64,000 nucleotides of DNA from Marinihelvus sp963695135 (GCA_963695135.1 CAVOGA010000001.1:992001-1056000); one strand, 5' to 3'; positions 1 through 7,491 are shown, numbered from the stretch's first letter. Notes: a model not told the origin generated them from the letters alone. Numbers and translations are program-made.

Positions 1-564
1 CCGCATGCCGTGAGTGACCGTTTTGTCATTGGCCAGCAAGCCAGCGGCAATCAGCACCGATGCGAAAAACAGCAAGATGGAAATTCCCAGGCCCGCTGCC
101 TTGCCAGCGGCAAATTTGCCGGCTTCCTTGAACTGGGCTGAATGCGCCGTCAGAAAGGCGCCCATGTCTGCTGCCGCAGAGGACCATAGTTCGTAGATTC
201 GCCCTCCCACCAACGGCCAGTCCTTTACATTGTCTCCGGGCGGGGCGATGTGGAACGAGCCCTGTTCAATACTTTGTGTAAACGACTGGATCGGGGTGAG
301 GATCGAGTCCGCAAACAACCAGGCCGGGACAATGACTGACGCGATTCCGAGCAGCGCGAAAAGCACCGCTGCAAGTTTGTTGCCCACGCGTTCGCGCAGG
401 GCGCAGAACGGCGTGTGAACCGAGATCGCAATCACCGTACCCCAGGTAATCAGCCCAATGAAGGGCAGGAGCAGTTGCAGGCACCAGGCGATAATGAAAA
501 AGACCAGCAGCAGGCTGATCGTTACGTCAAAAGAAAGTCGAAGTACGTCGCGTGATTGGAGCAC
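1..564 (-). CDS. AI-2E family transporter, partial (C-terminus beyond window edge)
   Basis: Read on the minus strand, this frame is open to the window edge and encodes about 188 residues of a hydrophobic protein. Residues 15-45 form two adjacent membrane segments around LLLVFFIIAW and LPFIGLITWGTVIAI, a third segment follows at about 60-80 (LGIASVIVPAWLF), and another lies near the edge (LGISILLFFASVLIAAGLLA). This spacing, with a long periplasmic loop between segments, is typical of the AI-2E/PerM (YdiK) family of putative permeases; substrates differ across the family and cannot be told here. I chose the GTG at 564 because an AGGA lies about 9 bases upstream; no in-frame ATG is available. 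The preceding gene on the same strand is an Rrf2 regulator, 93 bases away, so co-transcription is possible. Confidence 0.75.
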   Translation of the reverse strand, partial: MLQSRDVLRLSFDVTISLLLVFFIIAWCLQLLLPFIGLITWGTVIAISVHTPFCALRERVGNKLAAVLFALLGIASVIVPAWLFADSILTPIQSFTQSIEQGSFHIAPPGDNVKDWPLVGGRIYELWSSAAADMGAFLTAHSAQFKEAGKFAAGKAAGLGISILLFFASVLIAAGLLANDKTVTHGMR

Positions 565-657
565 GGAGACATGTCCTGTTCGGTTCAGCTTTCGAAGAAT
601 ACACGCACCGGGCGGGCAGGTCAGCGTTTGCGGTCAGTATTCAGCGCCCCGGCTGGC

Positions 658-1107
658 TCAGGGGGCGGCTTCAGGCGCCAGCGCCGTCGCAGGGCGCCGG
701 GACCCGGCTGCGCCATGGAGTACATCGGCCAGGCTGCGGTCATTCAGGGAATCGATGAAGGCGCCGGCGGCTTCGCCAAGCGCGAGTTCCAGCTGTGCGT
801 GCGGCTGCCGGAGTGAGCCGGGCAGCTCGCCCGGTGTCGGTAGCAGGTCCATGCTGCCTTCCGTATGCAGGATGACTTCAGCCAGGCGGATTTCCGCAGG
901 TGAAACCTGCAAGCGGACTCCACCACCGGGCCCACGCTGGGACAGCAGGTAGCCCGTGCCGCCCAGAAAGCTGACCACTTTCATCAGGTGATTTCTGGAA
1001 ATGCCATAGGCATCCGACACCTCGCGAATTGTCACCCACTGATTGGGGCGCTGACCCACGTAGATCAGTACGCGCAGGGCATAGTCGGTAAATCTGGTGA
1101 ATTGCAT
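658..1107 (-). CDS. Rrf2-family transcriptional regulator without cysteines
   Basis: A 149-residue protein that starts MQFTRFTDYALRVLIYVG, the usual opening of Rrf2/NsrR-type regulators. A winged helix-turn-helix occupies about residues 25-65 (ISRNHLMKVVSFLG, then the wing at RGPGGGVRL). NsrR and IscR bind an Fe-S cluster through three cysteines in the region equivalent to residues 85-110; here that region reads MDLLPTPGELPGSLRQPHAQ and the whole protein has no cysteine. It therefore cannot hold a cysteine-ligated cluster and probably senses something else or acts as a constitutive repressor. The C-terminal 25 residues are Ala/Pro-rich and may be unstructured. It precedes the AI-2E transporter on the same strand, and that gene is its most obvious target. 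Confidence 0.85.
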   Translation of the reverse strand: MQFTRFTDYALRVLIYVGQRPNQWVTIREVSDAYGISRNHLMKVVSFLGGTGYLLSQRGPGGGVRLQVSPAEIRLAEVILHTEGSMDLLPTPGELPGSLRQPHAQLELALGEAAGAFIDSLNDRSLADVLHGAAGSRRPATALAPEAAP

Positions 1108-1160
1108 GACTGGCCGAAGCCTCCGGGTTTTTGTACTTCTCCCCCCGGTTCATGATTGAA

Positions 1161-1189
1161 ATTATAGCCGCGGCTTGCAGGCCGTACCA
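1161..1189 (-). promoter_or_regulatory. Candidate sigma-70 promoter for the Rrf2 gene
   Basis: On the minus strand a perfect TATAAT (1161-1166) lies 54 bases before the Rrf2 start codon. The hexamer 17 bases upstream, TGGTAC, is a poor -35 match. The -10 is convincing and the -35 is not; an activator or weak promoter is possible. Confidence 0.35.
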
Positions 1190-1211
1190 GCGTCAGCGCC
1201 GGCTCCGTGGT

Positions 1212-1517
1212 TCAGAGGCTGGCGTAATACGCCGCCAGGTTTTCTATATCCGCGTCGGACAGGTTTTTGGCCAGCGGCGACATGATCGGATTGTTGCGGC
1301 CCCCGTCACGATAGGCTTTCAATGCCAGTATGAGGTATTGGTCTTGCTGGCCGGCCAGGTTAGGCCATTGCGGATTGGGACTGATGCCTTTCACCCCGTG
1401 ACAGGCGACGCAGACGGCGGCTTTTGCCTTGCCTTGTTCTATGTCGGCTGCGCTGGCATCGCTGACGAAAGTTGCCAGGCCCAGCAGGCAGGCAGAGAGC
1501 AGGATTGGGTTTTTCAT
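1212..1517 (-). CDS. Small periplasmic c-type cytochrome
   Basis: A 101-residue class I cytochrome c. Residues 1-23 form a signal peptide (MKNPILLSACLLGLATFVSD, cleavage after ASA). The haem site is CVACH at residues 36-40, and Met79 in NNPIMSPLA is the likely distal ligand. The C-terminal LSDADIENLAAYYASL matches the last helix of single-haem c4/c5/c553-type domains. I chose the ATG at 1517 over an upstream ATG because it starts the signal peptide and has AGAAGGA about 7 bases upstream. It is half the size of dihaem c4. It would act as a soluble periplasmic electron carrier, but its partner is not in the window. Confidence 0.9.
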   Translation of the reverse strand: MKNPILLSACLLGLATFVSDASAADIEQGKAKAAVCVACHGVKGISPNPQWPNLAGQQDQYLILALKAYRDGGRNNPIMSPLAKNLSDADIENLAAYYASL

Positions 1518-1650
1518 GGTGGGTCCTTCTGACTTGGTCATGTCGTCAGGAATTTTACTGCAAAGCACAACGGACAGTGCGGCTCCCGGCAGCAATTGGC
1601 CACAAGCCCCGGGTTCACGCAGGTGTCAGTGCAGGTCCTGCAGCTACCGC

Positions 1651-1709
1651 GATACCCTGGCCGGGACCCCTGCCGGTCAGGGTATCAGGCCGCCCGGTAT
1701 TACCGGGCG
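1651..1709. repeat. Two adjacent GC-rich hairpins (REP-like)
   Basis: Two inverted repeats lie side by side. The first pairs GATACCCTGGCCGG (1651-1664) with CCGGTCAGGGTATC (1673-1686), with one mismatch. The second is a perfect CGCCCGGT-ATT-ACCGGGCG at 1691-1709. They lie just past the stop codon of the 66-residue peptide gene. No T-run follows on either strand, so this is not a classical terminator; mRNA 3'-end protection or a REP-type element fits better. Confidence 0.5.
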
Positions 1710-1718
1710 CAGCAAGGA

Positions 1719-1919
1719 TCAATCAGTCGTGTATTCGCTGACCGGTGCCTCTTCCGGGCGGTTGGCCAGCTCTGCAGCCTGCAGGGGGTACTCATGCTTG
1801 GGCACAATGAAGTTGGCCGTCATTTCGGCAATCACTGCGCTATCAGGATTTGGTGCGGTGGCCATGAAGAAGGCCAGTGCCAACAGGAGCGTGGGCTTCA
1901 GATCTTTTCTGATATCCAT
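1719..1919 (-). CDS. Small exported or membrane-anchored peptide, unknown function
   Basis: A 66-residue protein I do not recognise. Residues 1-8 are charged (MDIRKDLK), 9-21 form one short hydrophobic segment (PTLLLALAFFMAT), and the rest is polar and acidic (ends PEEAPVSEYTTD). This fits a signal peptide or a single N-terminal anchor with a short periplasmic tail. AAGGAAG is placed 5-6 bases before the ATG. A strong promoter-like pair lies at 1999-2027 and a 5' stem-loop at 1951-1992, which together argue that the gene is expressed despite its size. It stands alone between the cytochrome c gene and rpiA. Function is unknown. Confidence 0.6.
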   Translation of the reverse strand: MDIRKDLKPTLLLALAFFMATAPNPDSAVIAEMTANFIVPKHEYPLQAAELANRPEEAPVSEYTTD

Positions 1920-1950
1920 GAGAACTTCCTTGTTTCAGTTGGATTGTTTC

Positions 1951-1992
1951 CCCCTCACCAGCAGCAATCCTTGCTGCCTTTCCCTTGAGGGG
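1951..1992 (-). promoter_or_regulatory. 5' stem-loop of the small-peptide transcript
   Basis: On the minus strand CCCCTCA (1986-1992) pairs with TGAGGGG (1951-1957), and inside it GCAGCAA (1971-1977) pairs with TTGCTGC (1961-1967). The outer stem begins about where transcription from the 1999-2027 promoter would start. The RNA would thus carry a stable hairpin at its extreme 5' end, as seen in mRNAs protected from decay or controlled at the leader. Confidence 0.5.
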
Positions 1993-1998
1993 AGGTTC

Positions 1999-2027
1999 AA
2001 TATACATAAATTAGCCGAGTTTGTCTA
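1999..2027 (-). promoter_or_regulatory. Sigma-70-type promoter of the small peptide gene
   Basis: On the minus strand TAGACA (2022-2027) and TATATT (1999-2004) are separated by exactly 17 bases. Each hexamer matches the consensus at five of six positions. Predicted start is near 1992, about 72 bases before the start codon. Confidence 0.6.
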
Positions 2028-2046
2028 ATTTTTAGAAAAAATCTTT

Positions 2047-2700
2047 TCAGAGGGTTTTCAGCCCTCCCTCGCCGGCAATCAGAATCACGTCAGCCGGCCG
2101 CCTGGCGAAGATGCCGCAGGTCACCACGCCCGGAATATTATTGATCGCCTGCTCCATGGCCAGCGGGTCGACGAGATCCATATTGTGAACATCCAGGATC
2201 AGGTTGCCGTTGTCCGTTACCACCCCTTCGCGCCACTCGGGCTGTCCACCGAGGGCGACCAGCTTACGCGCCACGAGGCTGCGGGCCATGGGTATAACCT
2301 CGACCGGCAGGGGGAAACGCCCCAGCACGCCGACCTGCTTGGTTTCGTCAGCGATGCAGACAAAGCGCCGGCTGGCCTCGGCAACGATTTTCTCCCGGGT
2401 CAGGGCGGCTCCGCCGCCTTTGATCAGGCGACGGTGTCCGTCAAATTCATCGGCCCCGTCAATGTACACGTCCAGGGTGCCCGCCTGGTTGAGGTCAATG
2501 ACCTCGATGCCCAGTGCCTGCAGGCGCTCGCTGGTCGCCTCGGAACTCGAAACGGCGGCTTCAACGCGCTTTCCGCTCTGCCCGAGTGCCTCGATAAACG
2601 CATTGACCGTGCTGCCGGTTCCGACGCCGAGCACGCTGTCATCCCGCACATAATCGACGGCGGCTTCACCGACCTCCCGTTTCCACTGATCCTGGCTCAT
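2047..2700 (-). CDS. rpiA: Ribose-5-phosphate isomerase A
   Basis: A 217-residue cytoplasmic enzyme of the non-oxidative pentose phosphate pathway that interconverts ribose 5-phosphate and ribulose 5-phosphate. Family motifs are in order: the phosphate-binding VLGVGTGSTVNAFIEAL near residue 25, DGADEFD near 82 with the catalytic aspartates, and KGGGAALTREKIVA near 95 with the conserved lysine and glutamate. Length equals E. coli RpiA (219). It is the last gene of a minus-strand group led by the ZapB-like gene, zapA, 6S RNA and fau; E. coli also keeps rpiA close to this group. A 43-base gap separates it from fau, so co-transcription is likely. Confidence 0.95.
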   Translation of the reverse strand: MSQDQWKREVGEAAVDYVRDDSVLGVGTGSTVNAFIEALGQSGKRVEAAVSSSEATSERLQALGIEVIDLNQAGTLDVYIDGADEFDGHRRLIKGGGAALTREKIVAEASRRFVCIADETKQVGVLGRFPLPVEVIPMARSLVARKLVALGGQPEWREGVVTDNGNLILDVHNMDLVDPLAMEQAINNIPGVVTCGIFARRPADVILIAGEGGLKTL

Positions 2701-2743
2701 GACGTTCTCACTGGCTTGTTTGACGGACGTTCATTGTGGCGAC

Positions 2744-3328
2744 TCACCCGGGGCAAGTAAACCAACCGGTCTCGGTAACGATTGCATCCAGGGGAACGTC
2801 CCAGGGATCAATCGGCACCGATGGTGTTTCCTGAATTGACCATGCGATGCCGGCCAGCAGCGGTCGATGACTGCTGTTGCCGAGCGTCCGGTCATACCAG
2901 CCGGCGCCCATGCCCAGCCGCGAACCGGTCCTGTCATAGGCGACCAGCGGCATGAGCATGACATCGATCTGCTCAAGGGGGACCGCGGCTGCTTCGGCCG
3001 GCTCCGATATGCCGAGCCGGTTGGGCTGCAGGGGCGTGGCCGGTGACCATTGATGGAAACCCAGGGTCAGGGCGCTCCCGCCGGGCACGACCGGCAGCAC
3101 CACCGTGGTGCCGCGCCGGTGCAGCTGGGTGAGGGTAAAACGCAAATCCGGTTCGCCGTCAAAGGCGAGGTAGCCAGCCACTGTGCGGGCCTCGCGAATG
3201 GCGGATGCCGCCAGCAGATGACGATTCAGTTCCGGGGTCCAGCTTTGCCGCTGTTCGCGGCTGACCGCGCCGCGACGCTCACGGAAGTCGGTTCGCAGCT
3301 GACGCTTAGATGGATACTGGTCCGGCAT
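2744..3328 (-). CDS. fau: 5-formyltetrahydrofolate cyclo-ligase
   Basis: This 194-residue protein belongs to the YgfA/5-FTHF cyclo-ligase family, which uses ATP to convert 5-formyltetrahydrofolate to 5,10-methenyltetrahydrofolate. The signature GMGAGWYDRTL lies near residue 138, preceded by MLMPLVAYDRTGSRL. The N-terminal KRQLRTDFRERR is the usual basic helix. An in-frame ATG 12 codons upstream (3364) also exists, but MPDQYPSKRQLR fits family starts better. The gene directly follows 6S RNA, the same arrangement as ssrS-ygfA in E. coli, where the two are co-transcribed. It therefore probably shares the 6S transcript. Confidence 0.9.
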   Translation of the reverse strand: MPDQYPSKRQLRTDFRERRGAVSREQRQSWTPELNRHLLAASAIREARTVAGYLAFDGEPDLRFTLTQLHRRGTTVVLPVVPGGSALTLGFHQWSPATPLQPNRLGISEPAEAAAVPLEQIDVMLMPLVAYDRTGSRLGMGAGWYDRTLGNSSHRPLLAGIAWSIQETPSVPIDPWDVPLDAIVTETGWFTCPG

Positions 3329-3392
3329 GGTGTCGTTCTGCCGCCTGTCAGCCGGCTCACCCATGCAAACAGGATGAGCGGCAATAAATAGG

Positions 3393-3586
3393 TGGGGTGC
3401 CCTCCACGAATGCCGCTGTGGCTTCGGTGACCTTGAACCAAGGGTTCAGGTGGGTCTGCGCACTGGGTCTAAGGCTTTTCGCTTTAATGCGAACATGCAC
3501 ACTGACGTCAGGTTAGCCGACCCAAGGTCAAAAAGTAGGGACAAGGCATCTTGCGATTCCACTGGCCAACACCGCAGAGGGCATCC
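3393..3586 (-). ncRNA. ssrS: 6S RNA, regulator of RNA polymerase
   Basis: This roughly 190-base minus-strand segment between zapA and fau has 6S RNA features. Its ends pair (GGGATGCCCTCTGCGGTG side with the GGCATTCGTGGAGGGCACCCC side), a long imperfect duplex surrounds a central open region, and the 3' half carries AAGCCTTA followed by TGAACC-CTT-GGTTCA. That hairpin and the following CAAGGTCACC resemble the TTGAACCAAGGGTTCAAGG stretch of E. coli 6S RNA. Location agrees with enterobacteria and pseudomonads, where ssrS lies between zapA and ygfA. It would sequester housekeeping RNA polymerase in stationary phase. Exact ends are estimated from pairing; a short frame crossing this segment has no protein-like character. 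Confidence 0.9.
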
Positions 3587-3591
3587 CTAGT

Positions 3592-3897
3592 CTAGTCGAT
3601 CGCGTCCGCCAGTGCATTATCGAGCTCATCGGCAAGCATGCGGATGCGCCTGTCCACGGTCTCGACGCGTGCGACACCCTCCTTGCGGAGCTTGATGATT
3701 TCGTCGGACATGTTCAACGCGGTCATGACCGCGATGCGTTCCAGCGCCATGAGGTTGCCCTGGGCCTTGATGTCCCGCATGCGGCCGTCCAGCAGTTCCG
3801 CTGCCTCGCGCAGCGCAGCGCGCTCTTCCGGGCCACAGGTGAACTGGTACTCCCGGTCAAGAATCATGACCGAAATCGGTTCTATGTCAGTGCTCAT
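3592..3897 (-). CDS. zapA: Cell division protein ZapA
   Basis: A 101-residue FtsZ-ring stabiliser. The N-terminal ISVMILDREYQFTCGPEE is the conserved ZapA fold that binds FtsZ, and the C-terminal half (about residues 55-101) is a coiled coil that gives tetramers. Length matches the family (about 100-110). A ZapB-like coiled-coil gene lies 55 bases upstream on the same strand and 6S RNA starts a few bases after the stop, as in other gammaproteobacteria. Nothing unusual is seen. Confidence 0.93.
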   Translation of the reverse strand: MSTDIEPISVMILDREYQFTCGPEERAALREAAELLDGRMRDIKAQGNLMALERIAVMTALNMSDEIIKLRKEGVARVETVDRRIRMLADELDNALADAID

Positions 3898-3952
3898 TCT
3901 TTACTTCCGATGCCGGCGTGACCGCGCGCCTGGCGCGGTGCCGGGGGTTGGG

Positions 3953-4174
3953 TCACAGCTGTTCCAGGCCCTTCAGGCGGTGAATCATGGCCTCAACCTT
4001 TGTGCGGGCCTCGTCGTTCTTGGCGATCAGGGAGGCGCGCTCGCTGACCAGCGATTCCTGCCGGGTCTGCAGGGACTGGTTTTCCTCGCGCAGCTTTCTG
4101 ACCTGGTCGAGAAGTTGGCGCAGTTGGCCCTCAAGTCGTTCGAGGTCGGCGTTTGCCTGTTCTAGGGAGTCCAT
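3953..4174 (-). CDS. ZapB-like short coiled-coil protein (TIGR02449 type)
   Basis: A 73-residue protein made almost entirely of heptad repeats (LEQANADLERLEGQLRQLLD, then VRKLREENQSL), with no hydrophobic segment. Such proteins are coded directly upstream of zapA in many gammaproteobacteria and are grouped as TIGR02449, often described as ZapB-like. The location suggests a partner of ZapA in organising the Z-ring; this is inference from context. I chose the ATG at 4174, which opens MDSLEQ, because a longer frame upstream gives only non-coding-like basic sequence. It is divergent from ygfB, with the promoters in the 134-base gap. Confidence 0.8.
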   Translation of the reverse strand: MDSLEQANADLERLEGQLRQLLDQVRKLREENQSLQTRQESLVSERASLIAKNDEARTKVEAMIHRLKGLEQL

Positions 4175-4308
4175 GGAGACACTATAATTTGGCCTTGATA
4201 GGCGGTCAATGCACTGTGCGAAGAGGGGGCCGGAAGCTCCGGCGACGCCGGTGATGCTAACATCGCCGCTCGCCCGCTTTGCCGATCCGGAAAACCTGGA
4301 GAATTTCC

Positions 4309-4884
4309 ATGTCCACCGCAAGCCTCCCCGATTTTGAGCACAGCCTGGCCCTGGCCAGTGGAAACCTCGATGGCGCCGGCCTGGCCGAATGCCATGGCAT
4401 GGCCTGTGGGCTTTTGGTTCGGCAATTTGACGCCAATCCGGACGCATTTTTCGATCTGCTCGGTATGCTGGAGGTCGTTCACGACCCGGCCCCCGGCTTT
4501 CGCAGCACCCTGGAGGAGCTCTTCACCGCCAGCCGCGCGCAGCTGGGCGATGATGAGATGGGCCTGACCTTGTGGCTGCCCGGCGACGAGGAGTCGCTGG
4601 AGGACCGGACGGAAGCGCTGGCGCAGTGGTGCAATGGTTTCCTGGCGGCGATCGGCGCCGGCCAGGATTCGCGGCTGGATGCGCTTTCCGGAGAGGCGGC
4701 CGAGGCGCTGGCGGATCTGCAGGAAATCGCCCTGGCGGAGATTGGCGAAGGCGCCGAGCCCGAGGCCGGCGACACGGAGGAGGAAGAGGGCGCTTTTGCA
4801 GAAATCGTCGAGTACATTCGCATTGCCGTTCTCATCCTGCGGGAAGAGCTTCGCGGACCCGAAGAGGGCGACCGCATCCATTGA
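4309..4884 (+). CDS. ygfB: UPF0149 family protein YgfB
   Basis: A 191-residue acidic, helical protein of the YgfB/YecA (UPF0149) family. MSTASLPDFEHSLALAS opens the fold, CHGMACGLL near residue 30 is the family signature, and residues 145-160 form an acidic loop (DTEEEEGAFAEIVEY). Its job in general is not well defined; in Pseudomonas aeruginosa YgfB has been linked to control of ampDh3 and beta-lactam resistance. It opens the ygfB-pepP-ubiH-ubiI run, also seen in E. coli. CTGGAGAA serves as ribosome binding site. The 31-base gap to pepP indicates an operon. Confidence 0.9.
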   Translation: MSTASLPDFEHSLALASGNLDGAGLAECHGMACGLLVRQFDANPDAFFDLLGMLEVVHDPAPGFRSTLEELFTASRAQLGDDEMGLTLWLPGDEESLEDRTEALAQWCNGFLAAIGAGQDSRLDALSGEAAEALADLQEIALAEIGEGAEPEAGDTEEEEGAFAEIVEYIRIAVLILREELRGPEEGDRIH

Positions 4885-4915
4885 ATGACCGGCCGCTACG
4901 GGCCCTGGAACACGC

Positions 4916-6223
4916 ATGATCAAAGCTGAAGAATATGCCCGCCGTCGCCGCCAGTTGATGTCCATGGTCGGCGAGGGAGCGCTGATTATTCTCCGCGCTG
5001 CAACGCAGCGGGTGCGCAACAGCGATGTGCTTTACCCCTTTCGCCAGGACAGCGATTTTCTCTATCTCAGCGGTTTTCGCGAGCCGGATGCGATGCTGGT
5101 GCTGCTGGCGGACGAGAAGGGTGGCGAAAGCATCCTGTTTTGCCGCGAACGCGACCCGGAAAAGGAAATGTGGGATGGCGCCATGGTCGGTACGCAGCGC
5201 GCGGTGGAGGAATACGGCTTCGACCAGGCCCTGCCGATTGAAAAAGCGGATCAAACACTGCGTGACCTTCTGCGTGACCGGGTGCGCGTCTACCACGACC
5301 TTGGCCGGGACGCGGAGTTTGATCATCGCCTGATCGGCTGGCTCAATGACTTTCGCGGCAGTTCCCGGCGCAACTTTCACGCGCCGGAAGAGATTGTCGA
5401 TCTCGGCCACCTGCTGCACGAGATGCGCCTGTTCAAGAGCCGCGGGGAGTTGTCCGCCATGCGCAAGGCCGGCCGGATCTCAGCCGGGGCCCAGGTACGC
5501 GCAATGAAAGCCTGCCGCCCGGGCGTCAGCGAGGCGTTCATCCACGCGGAACTGGTGCATGAATATATGTTGAACCAGTGCGAGCCCGCCTATCCGCCGA
5601 TTGTCGGCGGCGGGGCGAACGCCTGCGTACTGCACTACATCAACAATAACCAGCCCTTGCGGGACGGCGACCTGCTGCTGATCGACGCGGGCTGCGAATA
5701 CGACGGCTATGCGAGCGACATCACCCGGACCTTCCCGGTCAACGGCCGCTTCAGCGACGCGCAAAAGGACCTGTACCGCATCGTCCTGTACGCCCAGGAG
5801 CAGGCGATCGATGCGGTGCGAGATGGCGTGCAGTGGGATGACATCCATGACGTGGCCGTGGAGGCGCTTACCGATGGATTGCTGGACCTGGGTATTCTCA
5901 AGGGAGACCGGGAAGAGGCGATCGAGAAGGGCCTGTTTGAGAACTACTACCTGCACAAGACCGGTCACTGGCTTGGCCTGGACACACACGATGTGGGTGA
6001 TTACCAGGTGGATGGCCATTCGCGGGCGCTGGAGCCCGGCATGGTGCTGACCATCGAGCCGGGTATCTACATCCGCGAGGATGATGAGCGGGTCGACAAG
6101 CGCTGGCGGGGCCTGGGTATTCGCATCGAGGACGACATCCTGGTGACCCGGGATGAGCCGGAGATCCTCACCAACCGCGTCCCCAAGGCCATCGACGACA
6201 TTGAGGAACTGATGGCGCAATGA
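4916..6223 (+). CDS. pepP: Xaa-Pro aminopeptidase
   Basis: A 435-residue cytoplasmic metallopeptidase of the M24 family that removes N-terminal residues preceding proline. It has the creatinase-like N-terminal domain (to about residue 170), then the pita-bread catalytic domain. The metal ligands are visible in order: two aspartates in LLIDAGCEYDGYASDITRTF, histidine in TGHWLGLDTHDVG, and glutamates in LTIEPGIYI and GLGIRIEDDI. Length equals E. coli PepP (441). Its stop overlaps the ubiH start by four bases (ATGA), so the two are translationally coupled. The link between pepP and ubiquinone genes is conserved in proteobacteria without an obvious biochemical reason. Confidence 0.97.
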   Translation: MIKAEEYARRRRQLMSMVGEGALIILRAATQRVRNSDVLYPFRQDSDFLYLSGFREPDAMLVLLADEKGGESILFCRERDPEKEMWDGAMVGTQRAVEEYGFDQALPIEKADQTLRDLLRDRVRVYHDLGRDAEFDHRLIGWLNDFRGSSRRNFHAPEEIVDLGHLLHEMRLFKSRGELSAMRKAGRISAGAQVRAMKACRPGVSEAFIHAELVHEYMLNQCEPAYPPIVGGGANACVLHYINNNQPLRDGDLLLIDAGCEYDGYASDITRTFPVNGRFSDAQKDLYRIVLYAQEQAIDAVRDGVQWDDIHDVAVEALTDGLLDLGILKGDREEAIEKGLFENYYLHKTGHWLGLDTHDVGDYQVDGHSRALEPGMVLTIEPGIYIREDDERVDKRWRGLGIRIEDDILVTRDEPEILTNRVPKAIDDIEELMAQ

Positions 6224-7491
6224 GCGCAATCGACACGGATATTCTCGTTATCGGCGGGGGGCTGGTTGGCGCCAGCCTGGCCTGTGCCCTGGAGCCCCTG
6301 GGTTACCAGGTCACCCTGCTCGAGGCGGCAATGCCGCGCACTGAATCTCCGCCCAGCTATGACGACCGGACCCTGGCTCTCGGCCAGGCCTCCTGCCAGA
6401 TACTTCGCGGACTCGGTTTGTGGCCTGCCCTGGCAGACAACGCCACGCCGATCCGCGTGGTGACGGTGACGGAACTGGGGCGTCCCGGCCGGGTGGTGAT
6501 GGATGCGGCTGAGCTCGGTCTGGAATGCTTTGGCAACGTCATCGAGGCGCGGGTGTTTGGCCAGGCGGTGATGCAACATGTGCACCAGCTGTCCAACGTC
6601 GATCTGCTCTGCCCCTTCCGGGCCGGGTCGCTCGAGCTCGTGGACGGTGGCGTGCGGGTCACGGCCCGGGGCGCGGACTCGGCTCACGACATTACTGCCC
6701 GCCTGGTCATTGGCGCAGACGGTGCGGATTCCGATGTGCGTCAATTGCTGGGCATCGCCGCGGAAACCCACGACTACGGCCAGGTCGCGATCATTGCCAA
6801 CGTGATGCCCGCGGTGCCTCACGAGGGCCGCGCTTTTGAACGCATGACACCGACCGGACCCTTTGCGCTGCTGCCGCATGTGGGCGGGCGCTGCGGCCTG
6901 GTCTGGTGTGCGCCCAAGGCGGAGGCCGCCGCGCTGCTGGAACTGCCGGAGGATGAGTTTCTTGCCGCGGCCACGGCGCGCTCCGGCGGCGCGCTGGGGC
7001 GGCTGGGGCGCCTCGGGCGCCGCAGCAGCTATCCCCTGCGACGGGTCATGCCGGAAAAAGATACGGCGCACCGCGTCGTGCTCCTGGGCAATGCCGCGCA
7101 TGCCATTCACCCGGTCGGCGCGCAGGGTTTCAACCTGGGCCTCAGGGACGTCGCCGTGCTTGGCGAAGTGCTGGCCGACGCGCGACTGGGCGACGGTCAG
7201 CTGCCCGATCCGGGCGCAGCGGAATTGCTGGAACGGTACAGCAACTGGCGGCGGCCGGACCAGGCCGCCACGGTTGGCTGGAGTCACGACATGGTCAGCC
7301 TGTTTGCCAGCACCTCGCCACTGACCCGGTCGGCGCGCAGCCTCGGGCTCGCCCTGGTTGGGCTGACGCCGCTGTTGCGCCGCCGCATGGCTGTGCGCGC
7401 CATGGGTTACCGGGGCGCAACACCCCGCCTGGCGCTGGGCGAGCCCCTGCTGAGCCCCATGCTGAGTGAGTGGGGGGCATCAGATGGGTGA
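6220..7491 (+). CDS. ubiH: 2-octaprenyl-6-methoxyphenol hydroxylase (ubiquinone biosynthesis)
   Basis: A 423-residue FAD-dependent monooxygenase for one ring hydroxylation of ubiquinone synthesis. Motifs run in order: the Rossmann dinucleotide fold ILVIGGGLVGASLACAL at residues 7-25, the middle motif IGADGADSDVRQLLG near 165, and the FAD ribose motif LLGNAAHAIHPVGAQGFNLG near 290. In this last motif Asn replaces the usual Asp, a variant common in UbiH. Length is slightly above E. coli UbiH (392). It overlaps pepP by four bases and the next hydroxylase by eight, so the group is one operon. Confidence 0.92.
   Translation: MSAIDTDILVIGGGLVGASLACALEPLGYQVTLLEAAMPRTESPPSYDDRTLALGQASCQILRGLGLWPALADNATPIRVVTVTELGRPGRVVMDAAELGLECFGNVIEARVFGQAVMQHVHQLSNVDLLCPFRAGSLELVDGGVRVTARGADSAHDITARLVIGADGADSDVRQLLGIAAETHDYGQVAIIANVMPAVPHEGRAFERMTPTGPFALLPHVGGRCGLVWCAPKAEAAALLELPEDEFLAAATARSGGALGRLGRLGRRSSYPLRRVMPEKDTAHRVVLLGNAAHAIHPVGAQGFNLGLRDVAVLGEVLADARLGDGQLPDPGAAELLERYSNWRRPDQAATVGWSHDMVSLFASTSPLTRSARSLGLALVGLTPLLRRRMAVRAMGYRGATPRLALGEPLLSPMLSEWGASDG

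Noticed and set aside
3226..3441. A short minus-strand frame of about 71 codons in the fau/6S region
   Set aside because: It runs through the 6S RNA and into fau in another frame, has no ribosome site and no protein-like composition. The RNA explains the segment.
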